A DNA stretch of 64,000 nucleotides from Leuctra nigra (GCA_934045905.1 OW203763.1:38825017-38889016); one strand, 5' to 3'; shown: positions 44,607 through 55,672, numbered from the stretch's first letter. Numbers and translations: made by a program. Notes: generated by a model from the sequence alone, not told the origin.

Positions 44607-45250
44607 TAAGGAGAGAAGAACGAAACTCATTAATCTTTCAAATTCTACATTCTGTACCATAATATAACAAGAAAAAGTGGTCAACGTGAACTAATTTTCA
44701 AAATATATCGCTTCAAATTATTACAGTTTTTCTTTCAGTTTGATATTGACAGAAAAGACATGTGATTATATTCAGCTTTTCCACCGATACATTTCTCTGA
44801 AAAATTAATCGTGTATAGGTTGCAATATTTTATTCAGCAAATTTTAAATGTACACTTTTATGGATTTTATATGAGGGTTTTACAGCATTTCAACATACTA
44901 TTTTCTTTTGAAAAGTGCAATATTACGCAGTAAAACGGTATTTGAACGAAACGGATTGGCTGCTTGGCAGGTTCCTTGACATATCAATCCTTGTTAAGTT
45001 GTTATTATCAATGAAATCAGAGCTCACCTACAAGAGTTAGATGACGAGCTAGCAGCACAGACTTCATGGGATGATGCCATCAAAAAAAATCAGCCAATCC
45101 ATTTCTTTCAAATAATATAACGGTTATCATTTGTTGAATGTATATTGTGTTGTGTTTCTAGCTTCTAGAAATTCGTATTTCTTTGCAAATTTGTGGAAAT
45201 TTCAAGAATATTTTTTCTAGAATAAAGTGTTTATGATCATTCTTATGGTT
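44607..45250. mobile_element. TTAA-flanked element, copy B, interrupted by a MITE
   Basis: It aligns with the reverse complement of 28372-28853: TTTAAGGAGAG at the left, ACCATAATATAACAAGAAAA, TTTTAAATGTACAC, GAGGGTTTTACAGCATTTC, then CTTCTAGAAATTCGTATTTC, GTGGAAATTTCAAGAA at the right. About 200 bp absent from copy A sit in the middle (44925-45130). The right end is eroded. Confidence 0.75.
44925..45130. mobile_element. ACGGTACTTG MITE family, copy 1, nested in copy B
   Basis: The left end AAAACGGTATTTGAACGAAA,CGGATTGGCTG mirrors the right end CAGCCAATCCATTTCTTTCA,AATAATATAACGGTT. The interior GTTATTATCAATGAAATCAG,AGCTCACCTAC is shared with the copies at 50151-50390 and 50917-51102. Confidence 0.8.
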
Positions 45251-45252
45251 AA

Positions 45253-45932
45253 AGGGTTTTCTTGATTTCCCCTCAGTTGAGAGGCAAATTCACGGCCACC
45301 TCCTTCCCACCATCCAACCTTATACCTATTAGGTAATCATCATCCATCTCCCTCCTCATATAATCACTAGGGCTAGGATGTTAAGGACCTTGGAAACCTC
45401 CAAAAAGTCAGGCAAATAGTACCTTAAAACTATTAAAAAAGGACCATAAAGTCCCGAAAAAGAACCAATGAAATGTAATGCTTTGTAATATTCGTCAATA
45501 TATTATTCGATTTATTGGTTTAGGAGTTGAATTTGGAGTAATATTAAAATGAACTTAAATTATTGATGATTGTGTAAATGTGTCAAGTATCGTTGTTGGT
45601 CATCCAAGTGGAGGGTGGAATTTTTGTGAAGACACCAATAGGTAACTTGAAACAAATATTTGATAAATTTAATTTCCCCAATAATTAAAAAATGACAAAA
45701 AGACCTTAAAACAGCAAGAAAAGAACTACATTATTAAAAAAAAGGGCATTTTCAGGCAAAATAAAACACATATTGTTGTAATCAGGAGCACATAAAACAA
45801 ATATTATGTATCACTTTTAGACGTATATGAATATAAAATTTGAAAAAGGATACGTCCTAAACATCCTAGCCCTACATATTAATGTCGCAATTAGCCTTTC
45901 TGCTGAGCTGCAGCTACGTTTAACACCAAAAA
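45253..45932 (+). mobile_element. SINE interrupted by a TIR element
   Basis: The body is GGGTTTTCTTGATTTCCCCT, CAGTTGAGAGGCAAATTCAC, GGCCACCTCCTTCCCACC and the linker to 45367. After a 507-bp insertion the tail resumes: AATGTCGCAATTAGCCTTTC, TGCTGAGCTGCAGCTACGTT. The head is absent, replaced by the TTAA element. Confidence 0.75.
45368..45874. mobile_element. hAT-like TIR element inserted in the SINE
   Basis: TAGGGCTAGGATGTTAAGGA,C at the left is matched by GTCCTAAACATCCTAGCCCTA at the right (20 of 21). It is 507 bp, AT-rich and noncoding. The TAGGGCTAGG-type start would suit a hAT element, but the adjoining 8-mers ATAATCAC and CATATTAA do not form a convincing duplication. Confidence 0.8.
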
Positions 45933-46780
45933 AGTCAAATCATTTTCTGTAGGTATTACAAATCAGAGAGAAGAAAATGTAGTTAGATTTTTGTTTTGGT
46001 TCCTGCTCGATGCTGTTTGTTTGTATATAAGTTGTTAGTGGTTGGTGTAAGTTGCGACTAAGAGTTGCTAAGTTGAGCAATCATCCAGTCACTGAGACAG
46101 GTTGACTCGAGGGTGACAACTTTGTAAGACAACTCTATACACAGTGTCTGATCAACTGTTCAAACAGAATTTACTCCGGCCGGTGAGACGCGGTTACAGC
46201 GACTTAACATTCTGTCGACGACACAAACCGCTGTTTAACATGCAGATCAAATTTGTTTTTCGTTAAAAATTCAGTTTCAAGCCATTTGAGGTAATTCCTA
46301 ATTGCTCTTTCGACGAGATCAAAGTATTATTTTCCATGTAAATCATTAATCTTTATAAGAAAATTTCCAATTATAATTATAGTGAATTATGTTGTCAATA
46401 ATGATTTCGAAGGTTATCTTCTATATTCAAATAGGAATTTTATTCGATTTTTTACGTATTCTTAATCAAGGGACATCACATATTTTCATATTTTTTTGAA
46501 GCAAGAGTACTTTTTCAAAACGTAGGCCCACAAAAGTTTCTTCTTTCAATGAACAATAAGGTCAATAAGTAGTATTTACTTTTATCACAAAAAAACTTTC
46601 TAAAAATATGCGGTGTTTGATTTAAGAAAACGTTTAAAGTCGAATTATGTATTCCATGCAACAAAAAATCTTGAAAATACGTAAGTAGCATGTAATTCTC
46701 ACAATTCGACAATATATTTGCATAAAACGGGTTCTACACAATTGCACAATCTACACAATTACACAATTACACAATTGCTG
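45933..46780. other. Intergenic stretch
   Basis: TATATAAG at 46024 is followed by a GC-richer tract to 46215 with a GCCG|GTGAGA donor-like site near 46181. This could be a promoter with a noncoding first exon, but nothing confirms it. A short ACACAATT tandem lies at 46737-46777. Confidence 0.3.
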
Positions 46781-47782
46781 TGTAACGCTTTGATGAGCGA
46801 GCACCGGACACGGGCGCATACATTGAACCGAAGATGCGTTAACACATAGAAAACATTATTAAACGTTTTAACGTTATTAAACCTAGATTAAACTTTACAG
46901 TACCCACCTAGTTTAGAAACGGAATTAATCCAGCGTTCCACAAGTAAGAGGTAGAAAAAGACAATTATGAAATATCAATGCTCTGACAAAAACTCTCGAT
47001 AAATAATGTTCACCTGCAATAAAAGCGGGGAAACTGTATTAAAACCTTCACAAGAACACCAATTTGCCAAACTTTTCAACGATAATAAGCAAAATGCTGG
47101 AGAGATTTGAAATGACGTGTGATCACAAGAAGAGAACAAACATTATTGAAATATCGACTCAGCCAAGTAGTTACACAGGAAGCACGGCCATCAAAACTAC
47201 GAATTACCAAAAGTCAATCAAGGTTCTTAGTTCAGCGAAAAATCGAAATGATTTGTTTGGAAATAAGTTCCACATGGAATTATTAAAATATAATCCACTC
47301 AATCAACATAAAAGTATCTGATTTTAACTGAAAATTGAAAATAGCATCTAAACACTCTAGTACCTAAAGCAAATCAGATTCAGTTGCATTGGAAAAACAT
47401 TAATTTTCAATACTTCATTTCTGACAGCTTTTAAAAATGTCAATAAGTTCATACATTCTTAATTGATTGGGATGAAAATTTGTAAAATAAGAGACAATGT
47501 TGGTCCTAATGACAATGCAAAATATGAGTTTGATCACATTTATGGAAGACCATTTTCATTTTTCAACCTGTCAGGAGATGTTTTTTTAAATTTTAACCAA
47601 TAAATGGATTTCAAAAAATAATGGGGCCTGCAAACAGAAAAGGTTGTCTCTACATGTGTGCAAAATTTCAGATCGATCGGTAAAACGGTGCGACTTCTAC
47701 TGCTCCAGATAGCAGCCAAAAAAAAAACAGAGGTCCGTGCCAAAAGAGCCAGAAGGAGACGCTCGCTTCGCTCGCTCAATTA
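46781..47782 (+). mobile_element. Family F repeat, copy F2
   Basis: It starts TGTAACGCTTTGATGAGCGA,GCACCGGAC and ends ACGCTCGCTTCGCTCGCTCA. The last 310 bases match F1 closely (GGATGAAAATTTGTAAAATA, AATGTTGGTCCTAATGACAA, TTTCAGATCGATCGGTAAAA). The middle (about 46860-47460) differs and holds an unrecognised 85-codon open frame at 47064-47321. Confidence 0.75.
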
Positions 47783-48759
47783 TTCTTGTTAATAAATAAT
47801 AATCTACCTGCGGAATTGAAAAATAGTATTATTTTCATTGTAAAATATAAAATTATATTCCGTAATGATGTACTGGATTCCCCTTTTTCGAAAATAACTT
47901 GTATTTCTTGACCTAAGGGAAGTGTCCCGCTAGAAGATTTCGTAAGCACAACTGCGTCATTCTATGAGGAGCTACATGCTACAGTACGTTCGACACGGAA
48001 TTTGCAGCAGAGGAAAAACTTTTTTCTGCTTGGAATAACTATTATACACGCTATAATTTTGGATAGTTTTTGGGCACAACCCCCACCTCACCCTATAACA
48101 ATAGAGGAGAAAAGAAAAACCACATTTCTGATGTGTATACAGCATTTTATTGGGGATTGTATTTCGACATTTGCCCTCAGTCACTGAAAGGTCCTGTCCC
48201 AACGCACTGTACTGTATAGGTGGATGAGCCAAATTCAAATAAAATTACAATATTCGATTTATCGAAATTCCTTCTCAAATTAATTATCGAATTCCTTGTA
48301 GTTCTCATTTACGGAATAATGTTGAAAAATACATGTATTAGTCAAACTACAAACACACAAACCAGCTTCCATGTCTAATTTTCACACCTAAAAACATTTT
48401 TCTTATGAAAAGACCGAGCTATTTTTTCTTCTCAAGTGATTGCTCAATCATTGTTGTCTGTTTTATATGATAATCTATGCGTATCCTTGCGGTGAAAAAC
48501 AGTGACCGTCAGTTGTACGTGACTAGTTACTAGTGACTAGTGACTAGTGACTGACTAGTGACTCGACGCAACATTATGTCTATACCTGGGAATAATAGAG
48601 TACTCTCATTTTGTCAGATTATACCATTTGGATGCGATTATTCTTGTGGTTTCCATAGTCTGGTTTAAAAATCGGAGTCTTAGATTGAAGATTCTTTTCT
48701 CTGTGAGCTTGAGGCGTGTGTGATCGCTGTGTATTAATGGCATTGCTATTTAAGCCTTA
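47783..48759. other. Intergenic stretch, nothing recognised
   Basis: A short ACTAGTGACTAGTG tandem is at 48521-48563. Open frames at 47972-48238 on both strands are not recognised. Confidence 0.4.
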
Positions 48760-48884
48760 GGGCCGGTCTTTCAATACTCTGCTAAATGTTAAACAGTTGA
48801 TTAGGACTATATTGCCATGGCAGCTTCCTCAAGCGATCACTTAAAACTTTACTACTGGATAAAAGAGGATTGAAAAACCGACCC
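48760..48884. mobile_element. Short MITE, GGGCCGGTCTTTCAAT family
   Basis: GGGCCGGTCTTTCAAT and the reverse complement of ATTGAAAAACCGACCC differ at two positions. The outer bases are TTA (left) and TAA (right), in line with a TWA target of PIF/Harbinger elements or a TA target. The interior AACAGTTGATTAGGACTATA,TTGCCATGGCA is the reverse of the 43-bp satellite core at 58.8 kb. Confidence 0.85.
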
Positions 48885-49121
48885 TAAGTGTATCGCTTGA
48901 ACCTATTGAGGATGGATTTTATTGAGCTAGCGAAGCGAGCGTCTCCTTTTCGTTCTTTTTGCACGAAACTATTTTTTTGTCCGACCGCTATACCTACAGG
49001 TCGCACCGTTCCTACGGTCGAGCTGAAATTTTGCACACATGTTAATTAAAACAGCATTCTGGGGAGTGCAGATATAAATTTTTTCGAAATAAGTTTATTG
49101 GTTCAAATTTAAAAATATATT

Positions 49122-49851
49122 CCGGGTAGCGCAAAAATAATCACACTGTTTGAGAGGTAATTATATCGAAACTTTTGTAGATAGAGTTCTGAAATTTGTA
49201 CATGGTTTAGAAAACATTACCAAAATTGAATTTGTGCAAGTTTCAAACATATTTGTTTGAATAGGAAAAAAGTAACAAATAGGACAAAATTGACTTGTTT
49301 GAAGTCGTTATTGATTTGGAGTTTTTGTGGGAATTAGTTTTTTTTTTTTTTTTAAATAAAAACAAATTATTGTTTATTAATTATATGTGAATCTATCTTA
49401 AATTTATTTGAAGTGAGCATAGACTTTAACATTCGTATAAAGACATGAATGGGGTTATTCTAATTCATTGTGGGAAATTCAGTCACAATTCAATTACCCC
49501 ATTCATTTCTCTTCTCGAAACCACGTCTCAATAAGATACAGAATTGTTTTACTGAATGGATTGATTTTGTTAAATTATGACATCAACGCAAACTTACTTA
49601 TGTGCAAAACAGCTGATTCTTTAACAAACTTCCGATTCTTGTTTAAATTGTAACGTGTGCTATTTCAACGCTGGTATAAACCGTTTTTCAACGTCCAATT
49701 TCAAATATCTGTAATTTTTTTCACATTTCTCAAATATTTCTGAAAATTACACATATTAAAATTTCATATTTGTTCTATAACGTGTGGAAGTTTCATCTCT
49801 TTATCTATTATAGTGACCTCTCAAACAGGGTGATTTTTTTGCGCCACCCGG
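49122..49851. mobile_element. 730-bp TIR element with 6-bp duplication, nested in F3
   Basis: The left end is CCGGGTAGCGCAAAAATAAT,CACACTGTTTGAGAGGT. The reverse complement of the right end is CCGGGTGGCGCAAAAAAATC,ACCCTGTTTGAGAGGT. TATATT occurs immediately outside both ends (49116-49121 and 49852-49857). The interior has no transposase; a T run of about 20 lies at 49330-49352. A TA-targeting mariner-like origin with chance extension of the duplication is possible. Confidence 0.85.
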
Positions 49852-50150
49852 TATATTCTGATTGGTTGATCCGATCATTTTGACATTTTGCACGGTCATT
49901 AAGACCAACATTTTGTCAAACTTTAAAAAGTTTCAGCCAAATCCTCCAATTGGTGTAAGTTAAAATACTATCTTCTGATTAGTCGAATATCCAAATGTTT
50001 TGAATAAGCTCAAATATTGCATGGTGATCAACACCAACAGTACCTATTTAATGTTTTACTCATGTTCAGCCCTATCAGTGATGTAAGTATTTACAATTTG
50101 TCATTTTATGAGTATTGAAATAGCTGTCAGAAGGCCAAACTCATGGTACG

Positions 50151-50390
50151 CACACTCGAACAAATAATAAACGGTACTTGGAAAGAAAAGGATTGTCTGA
50201 TAAAGGTTTGATGGCATCCTTTATCCTTTTTTGGGGGGGAAGGGGGTTGATGCAGTCTGTGCTAATGCATTATCTAAATCTAGAAGCTGAGCTCTGATTT
50301 CATTGATAATAACAAGGATGTATTGTCAAGGAACCTCACCAGCAGCCAATCCGTTTTGTGCAAAGTACCGTTTTTATTGATTTGAGTGTT
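50151..50390. mobile_element. ACGGTACTTG MITE family, copy 2, nested in F3
   Basis: CACACTCGAACAAATAATAA, ACGGTACTTGGAAAGAAAAG,GATTG on the left; CAGCCAATCCGTTTTGTGCA, AAGTACCGTTTTTATTGATT,TGAGTG on the right. The interior is in the opposite orientation to copies 1 and 3. Confidence 0.85.
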
Positions 50391-50546
50391 CGTTGATCTG
50401 TTATGCAATTGTTTCAGAGTATAGATGGAAAGTTGCAATGAAAATCAGTAAAAATGTAGTTTTCTTTGATTGAGTGGACCCTGTTCGGTTGGAGCTGTTG
50501 CGCGTATCGGTGCTCGCTCATCAACGCGTTACAATCAGCGTTTTCC

Positions 50547-50916
50547 TCTTTAAACTTAATCACGAAGCCATAATTGACCGATTTTGTTTAAAAACATAAT
50601 GAGGAGTATGTAAAATATGTAAGAAATGTTGAGATTGATATTATGTAAAACTGGCGTATAGGTTTACTACCTTTCGGCACTTGAGGCATCTTTGTATAGA
50701 AAGATGAATAATGTTGCTATAAAGGAAACACTAACAGAAATTTCTGGAACTTTCTATATTAAAACCGAGTTTCCTTTGCAGTGAGCAACGGCAGATTATG
50801 GGAGTGGCAGGCCGCAGGGGGAGGGGGGGGGAGGCTGACATCACAGCTTCGACAACAAAATATATATGAGAACATTAATTGAAAACACATTATTGTAACT
50901 CAAATTGTTGATTTAA
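50547..50916. other. Intergenic stretch with G-rich run
   Basis: GGGGGAGGGGGGGGGAGG lies at about 50817-50834. No supported frame. Confidence 0.4.
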
Positions 50917-51102
50917 GTACACTCAAACCAATAAAAATTGGTATTCGAAAACAAAAGAATCCTTGTTATTATCAATGAAATAAGAGCTCACCTACTAGAG
51001 GTAGATGATGCGTTAGCACAGCCTTCATTGGACGATGCCATCGAACCTTAATCAGCCAATCCTTGTCTTTTCAAGTACCGATTTTTATTGGTTTGAGTGT
51101 AC
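50917..51102. mobile_element. ACGGTACTTG MITE family, copy 3
   Basis: The ends GTACACTCAAACCAATAAAA and the reverse complement of GGTTTGAGTGTAC (51090-51102) match. The interior GTTATTATCAATGAAATAAG,AGCTCACCTAC is shared with copy 1. This copy shows the complete terminal sequence of the family best. Confidence 0.88.
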
Positions 51103-51647
51103 ATAACCTATAATTTATAGCGTTAAGGTACCTTTATAGGTAATATATAATATCTATATAGATATTTATAACATCTATGGTTATCAATATCATATAAAGA
51201 TATACTTTTGGGGGGATAAAAGGATCTATGTTTTATTGAAATGCTATGAATTCCTAATTGCATCAAATCGAATGATGATAACATTTCTCAGGGCCAAAGA
51301 TCTCAATATTTTTCTCCCCTCCCCAAAATGTGTTCCTGTATACACCACTGGCAGTGTGAATATCTTATCGAATCAGAATTGAATAGTTAATTACTGCTTC
51401 ACTGATTCTAATTGTAAAAATGAAACTGCTATTTTTATGTAATTTAGTAATTTAATTTAGTATTAAGTATTTTAGTAATTTAGTAATTAGTAATGTAATT
51501 TTAATTGACCCACTCAATTACATGTAAAAAAAAAGCAGTTTTCATTTGTACAGTTGATAATTTTTCTAAAGTGCGGTGATGCTTGGAATATATTTTGCCA
51601 ACTTTTAATTCGATATACATTAAGTCTATTTTATGTTATTTTTTAGT
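51103..51647. other. AT-rich stretch, nothing recognised
   Basis: Short TTTAGTAATTTAGT repetition at 51440-51500. No supported feature. Confidence 0.4.
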
Positions 51648-51694
51648 GGTGTTAACGTAGCACTATTCTTCAATTGGACTAAATGGCGAATGCT

Positions 51695-52513
51695 AAAACA
51701 TTTATTTATTTATTTATTTATTTTTATTACAGTTTAAAACACAAAACAAATATTTTGTAAAAACCACGTCATTTATAAGCATATTAAAAAAAATTTACAA
51801 GTCATACATCACAATCTAAACAATATAATAAATATAATAATACATTCATCATACATTAGCCAATATTGAGATAAAAAAAACACTCACAAATAATAACAGA
51901 TAAGCTATTAAAATGTTCTTGACATAACAGTCAATTGGCACATAGAAATTCATTGGTAGAATAGAAACACCTATCGATGAGATAGTTTGTCAGAGTTTTT
52001 TTAAAAAATGGCTCTGTTATGAGCCTCTGTAATAGCTAGCGGAAGCGCATTAAACAGTCGACGTCCCATCTGTACAACACCTTTAGTGGTAGCAGCTAGC
52101 CGGCAGTAGTCGTGCTTGATCTTCATGGAGCCTCTTGTGTCATGAATGCTGTCGCTGCCATTGGGAAACAATGGACTGTTGTCCCAGATGAACATGCACA
52201 CCGACAATATTATGTATAGGCTCGGCAGCGGCAGTATTCTATGTCTGCGAAAGATTGGCCGGCATGATTGCATTCTCCGCGCAGAAGTCATGGTCCGAAG
52301 TATTCTCTTCTGGGCTATGAATGCTCTTGTTGCAGCCGGTGCTGTGCCCCAGAAGATGACACCGTATGCCAGCAGAGACTGGCAGAGCGCAAAGTAAACG
52401 CTCCGAACAGTTAAGAAGTCACATTGACTTGCTAAAATCCTCAAGATGAAATTGGTTCTTGCAAGTTTTTGTACAAGATGGCTAATATGGGGCTCCCACC
52501 GTATAGCTGACAA
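51695..52513 (-). pseudogene. LINE ORF2 C-terminal part, 3' UTR and (AAAT)n tail
   Basis: Downstream of a frameshift near 52500 the RT polyprotein continues as LSAIRWEPHISHLVQKLART, NFILRILASQCDFLTVRSVY, FALCQSLLAYGVIFWGTAPA, then the conserved ORF2 tail MGRRLFNALPLAITEAHN. A stop near 52001 is followed by a 300-bp 3' UTR and AAATAAATAAATAAATG. It belongs with the RT fragment on its upstream side. Confidence 0.85.
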
Positions 52514-53616
52514 TCGACTGTCAAGCCAAGAAATCTGGTTTGAGACACAAGGGTAATGGAGTTGGAAGGAAGCTTGACTTCACTCCTCAGAGAAAATATC
52601 ATCGCTTGCGTCTTATCTTGATTGAGCATCAGTTTGTTCGGACTAAACCATTTAGCCAGATCGTCAAGAACAGTTGTGAGTTCGAGCTGCAGGTCCTGAA
52701 CACTCTCCGCCTCAACACAAGCGCTGGTGTCATCCGCGTACTGTATTATGCTACGATGTGGATTGCCGACAGAAATGCAAGGTGCCAAGTCATTCACTAG
52801 AGCAGAAAATAAGAGTGGCCCCAAAATAGAGCCTTGGGGGACGCCGCAGGTTACAACCTCCCAGCTAGACGAGGCATGCTGATCCATTTTGACGCATTGC
52901 GATCTATCAGTTAAGTAGGATTTGAACCAGTCAGCGGACGTGCCAGTCACCCCATAATGTTTCAGTTTCTCAAGTAGTAGTGAGTGGTCCATCGTGTCAA
53001 ATGCTTTTGACAGATCGCAATATATTGCTCCGACATTTGATCTCTTTTCCAAAGCTGTATAAACTTGGTTGACAAGGGCGAAAATTGCTGTTGTGGTTGA
53101 GAAGCCGGCCCTAAACCCGTGCTGGGCATTGGACACCGCACAACTTTTCTCTATGTGAGCAGTGAGTCGCTTATGCATGAAGCGCTCTGCGATTTTAGAG
53201 AAATACGTTAAAAGCGAGATAGGACGGTAATTCCTCATCTCCGACTTATTCCCTTTCTTGTGTATTGGCTTAACTATCGCTCTCTTCATTTTCTCAGGGA
53301 AAACTCCGGTTTGAAAAGAAGCATTAAGTATGTGCACTAAAGGATCCGATATCCAACGACCGCATTTCTTGAGAAGAGTCATGGGAACATCATCCCATCC
53401 AGCGGATCTTTTCGGCTCAAATTTGAGCAGCGAAGATAAGAATTCTGCGTGTGTCATCAATGGCGGCTCAAAAACTTCAAAAGCTTCAGGGAATACCGCC
53501 TTCAGCTTTTGAATGCTTGCCGTTGTAGTGTCAACTGACAGGTCCAGTGTGTCAGACCCCACCGATAAGAAATGCCGATTAAACCGATCAGCTACATCAT
53601 TGGGATTGAGAGACAT
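52441..53616 (-). pseudogene. LINE reverse transcriptase (5'-truncated, frameshifted)
   Basis: A 391-codon frame carries most RT motifs in order. KRSAGWDDVPMTLLKK is the region before motif 1; KPIHKKGNKSEMRNYRPISL is motif 1; NAQHGFRAGFSTTTA is motif 2; YCDLSKAFDTMDHSLLLEKL is motif A with the first catalytic Asp; CGVPQGSILGPLLFSALVND is motif B; QYADDTSACVE is motif C; WFSPNKLMLNQDKTQAMIF is the next block; and TRFLGLTVD closes it. The product would copy LINE RNA into DNA at a nicked target. There is no endonuclease domain because of 5' truncation. A 1-base shift near 52500 separates it from its C-terminus, so it is inactive. Relative to the LINE at 34.4 kb it is a different family, with different protein sequence and tail. 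Confidence 0.95.
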
Positions 53617-53765
53617 GATTTGATGTCAGGGAGATGATAATGAATGGAACCTTCCCAACATTTGCCTCTCGACTGAATCAAACCACGCAAAACCTCTGTC
53701 ATATCTGACGCTGGAATCAAACCTGGACCCTTGGAGATCAAACCCGAGTGTTACAGCCTCCGTTA

Positions 53766-54536
53766 TGTTATCGTCAGCTGGCTTCTACTACAAACTGCCT
53801 GGAAGTTTCGCCACTTATTGTGTAAGCTTGTTGTAGTCCATGTCTGTGTTCTTATCTGTCGATATCTCTGCTCGTCGAGCTGTTAGTGGGCGGGCAATAT
53901 AGTTCGTTACATAACCTCACTCGTATGATCAAACAGATGTTTAAGCCAATACTTCTAAGCCGTGGTAAGAGACTAAAGTAGCTATAGGAAGCTTACATTT
54001 CGGCAATTATCTGATCACAAGATATGGAAGAGTGTGGGGAAGGGGAATTTGCACTCTGATCTACTAACCTTGTATTAATACCCATTGACTATTTGTATGT
54101 AAACAAGTTATGTTTTAGGTGAAATCAATATTATTCGAAAGTTGCAAAAGTGTTAAGTGTCCTTGTTTCGTATTTAAGAAGTAAATTATGTTATAACAAA
54201 TAATTATAATCTATAAAATAAAATAAGTTTTCTGGAAAAGGGATTAGCGTCGTATATAATATTTGATTTATTGCATTTGACATTGCAACAATACAATACA
54301 TTTGTTAATGTTATGCAGTTAAATATCGATTTTTGTTCATTAAAAATATATATTATTTAATGTGGAAATTGGCTAAATATCAAAATTCAGTCACGGAGAC
54401 TAAAAAATAATTCGAATTTGTAATGTAATGAATTTGACATTTGTATTGTTCGAATGCTGGATGTTCACAGTTCATTTCTACTAACAAATGCAAATTCTTG
54501 CGCAATACTGCGGGGAGACTGGGGTATGTTTTACAG
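53766..54536. other. Intergenic stretch, nothing recognised
   Basis: No array or mobile element is visible. This would be intron or upstream sequence if the following exon candidate is real. Confidence 0.35.
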
Positions 54537-54683
54537 TCTTCAGGTAGAATGCTCAGCGTATTACTGTCTGATTATATGACCGATATCCAAGATCTATATC
54601 AACTCTATCGGGATTGGAAACCTGCTTTTGAAGAGTTTGGAAGAACCTTGTTACTACTGCATTGTGCTCAAAATATTTACGAA
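54537..54683 (+). CDS. Candidate internal exon (49 codons) of an unidentified host gene
   Basis: GGGTATGTTTTACAG precedes it as a 3' splice site, and it ends ...TTTACGAA before GTAAAAAAAG as a donor. It is exactly 147 bases, phase 0 at both ends, and fully open: SSGRMLSVLLSDYMTDIQDL, YQLYRDWKPAFEEFGRTLLL, LHCAQNIYE. The amphipathic, balanced composition is unlike the low-complexity chance frames around it. The frame also stays open upstream to 54441, so the acceptor is a choice. The protein is not recognised. The next open frame (55.8 kb) cannot be joined directly because the phases disagree. Confidence 0.4.
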
Positions 54684-54876
54684 GTAAAAAAAGTAATTAT
54701 ATAATTATTAATTATTATTATATTCATTAAAAAATCTATATAATATATAAATAAATTTTGATTTTTATAATTTTATTTTTTTTTCATAAAATTTATAAAA
54801 AAAAGTGGTAATAGCTAAAATTGCAAAGGGGCAATTGACCTTGATTGGGCCAATGAAAGAGCTGTGCACATCTTTG
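54684..54876. other. AT-rich spacer
   Basis: Nearly pure A/T to about 54800, with no feature. It would be intronic if the exon candidate is real. Confidence 0.4.
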
Positions 54877-55672
54877 ATTGATGAGTGATGTGCGATGTGC
54901 TGTGAGTGATTATGAGTGATGTGCGATGTTATGTGAGTGATTATGAATGATGTACTATGTGCTGTGAGTGATGAGTGGTGAGTGATATGCGATGTGCTGT
55001 GAGTGATTATGAGTGATGTGCGATGTGCTGTGAGTGATGATGAGTGATGTACGATGTGCTGTGAGTTATTATGAGTGATGTGCGATGTGCTGTGAGTGAT
55101 TATGAGTGATGTACTATGTGCTGTGAGTGATGAGTGGTGAGTGATGTGCGATGTGCTGTGAGTGATTATGAGTGATGTGCGATGTGCTGTGAGTGATTAT
55201 GAGTGATGTGCGATGTGCTGTGAGTGATGATGAGTGATGTACGATGTGATGTGAGTGATGATGAGTGATGTGCGCTGTGCTGTGAGTGATTATGAGTGAT
55301 GTGCGATGTACTGTGAGTGATGAGTGGTGCGATGTGCTGTGAGTGATGTGCGATGAGTGATGTGCGCTGTGCTGTGAGTGATTATGAGTGATGTACTATG
55401 TGCTGTGAGTGATGAGTGGTGAGTGATGTGCGATGTGCTGTGAGTGATTATGAGTGATGTGCGATGTGCTGTGAGTGATTATGAGTGGTTTGCGATGTGC
55501 TGTGAGTGATGATGAGTGATGTACGATGTGCTGTGAGTGATGATGAGTGATGTGCGCTGTGCTGTGAGTGATTATGAGTGATGTGCGATGTGCTGTGAGT
55601 GGTGAGTGATGTGCGATGTGCTGTGAGTAATGTGCGATGAGTGATGTGCGATGTGCTGTGTTGATGAGCGAT
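54877..55672. repeat. 31-bp minisatellite, about 25 copies
   Basis: The unit reads TGATGTGCGATGTGCTGTGA then GTGATTATGAG, with shorter sub-blocks (GTGATGAGTGGTGAG). The phrase GTACTATGTGCTGTGAGTGA recurs at 54952, 55111 and 55393, showing larger duplicated blocks. A few more GATGAGT words appear at 55735-55763. It lies between two host-gene-like open segments. Confidence 0.93.

Larger units (their letters stand above)
48921..50546 (-). mobile_element. Family F repeat, copy F3, with two nested elements
   Basis: Reversed relative to F1: it starts TTGAGCTAGCGAAGCGAGCG,TCTCC and ends GTGCTCGCTCATCAACGCGT,TACAATCAGCGTTTTCC. F sequence inside includes GTCGCACCGTTCCTACGGTC, GAGCTGAAATTTTGCACACA, TCAGCCAAATCCTCCAATTG and TGCATGGTGATCAACACCAA. 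Elements at 49122-49851 and 50151-50390 lie inside it, so it is older than both. Confidence 0.8.
51648..53765 (-). mobile_element. SINE split by a LINE insertion
   Basis: The tail part at 51648-51692 reads on the minus strand TCGCCATTTAGTCCAATTGA,AGAATAGTGCTACGTTAAC. The head and body at 53625-53765 read CTCGGGTTTGATCTCC, GGTCCAGGTTTGATTCC (box B), CGAGAGGCAAATGTTGGGAA. The LINE at 51695-53620 separates them. Both parts have the same orientation and complementary content, so this is one SINE copy opened by the later LINE. Confidence 0.7.

Noticed and set aside
45360..45882. 8-bp target duplication for the TAGGGCTAGG element
   Set aside because: The adjoining 8-mers do not match well enough to claim one.
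47064..47321. 85-codon open frame as a gene
   Set aside because: It lies inside a family F copy, has no recognisable protein features and no splice or promoter support.
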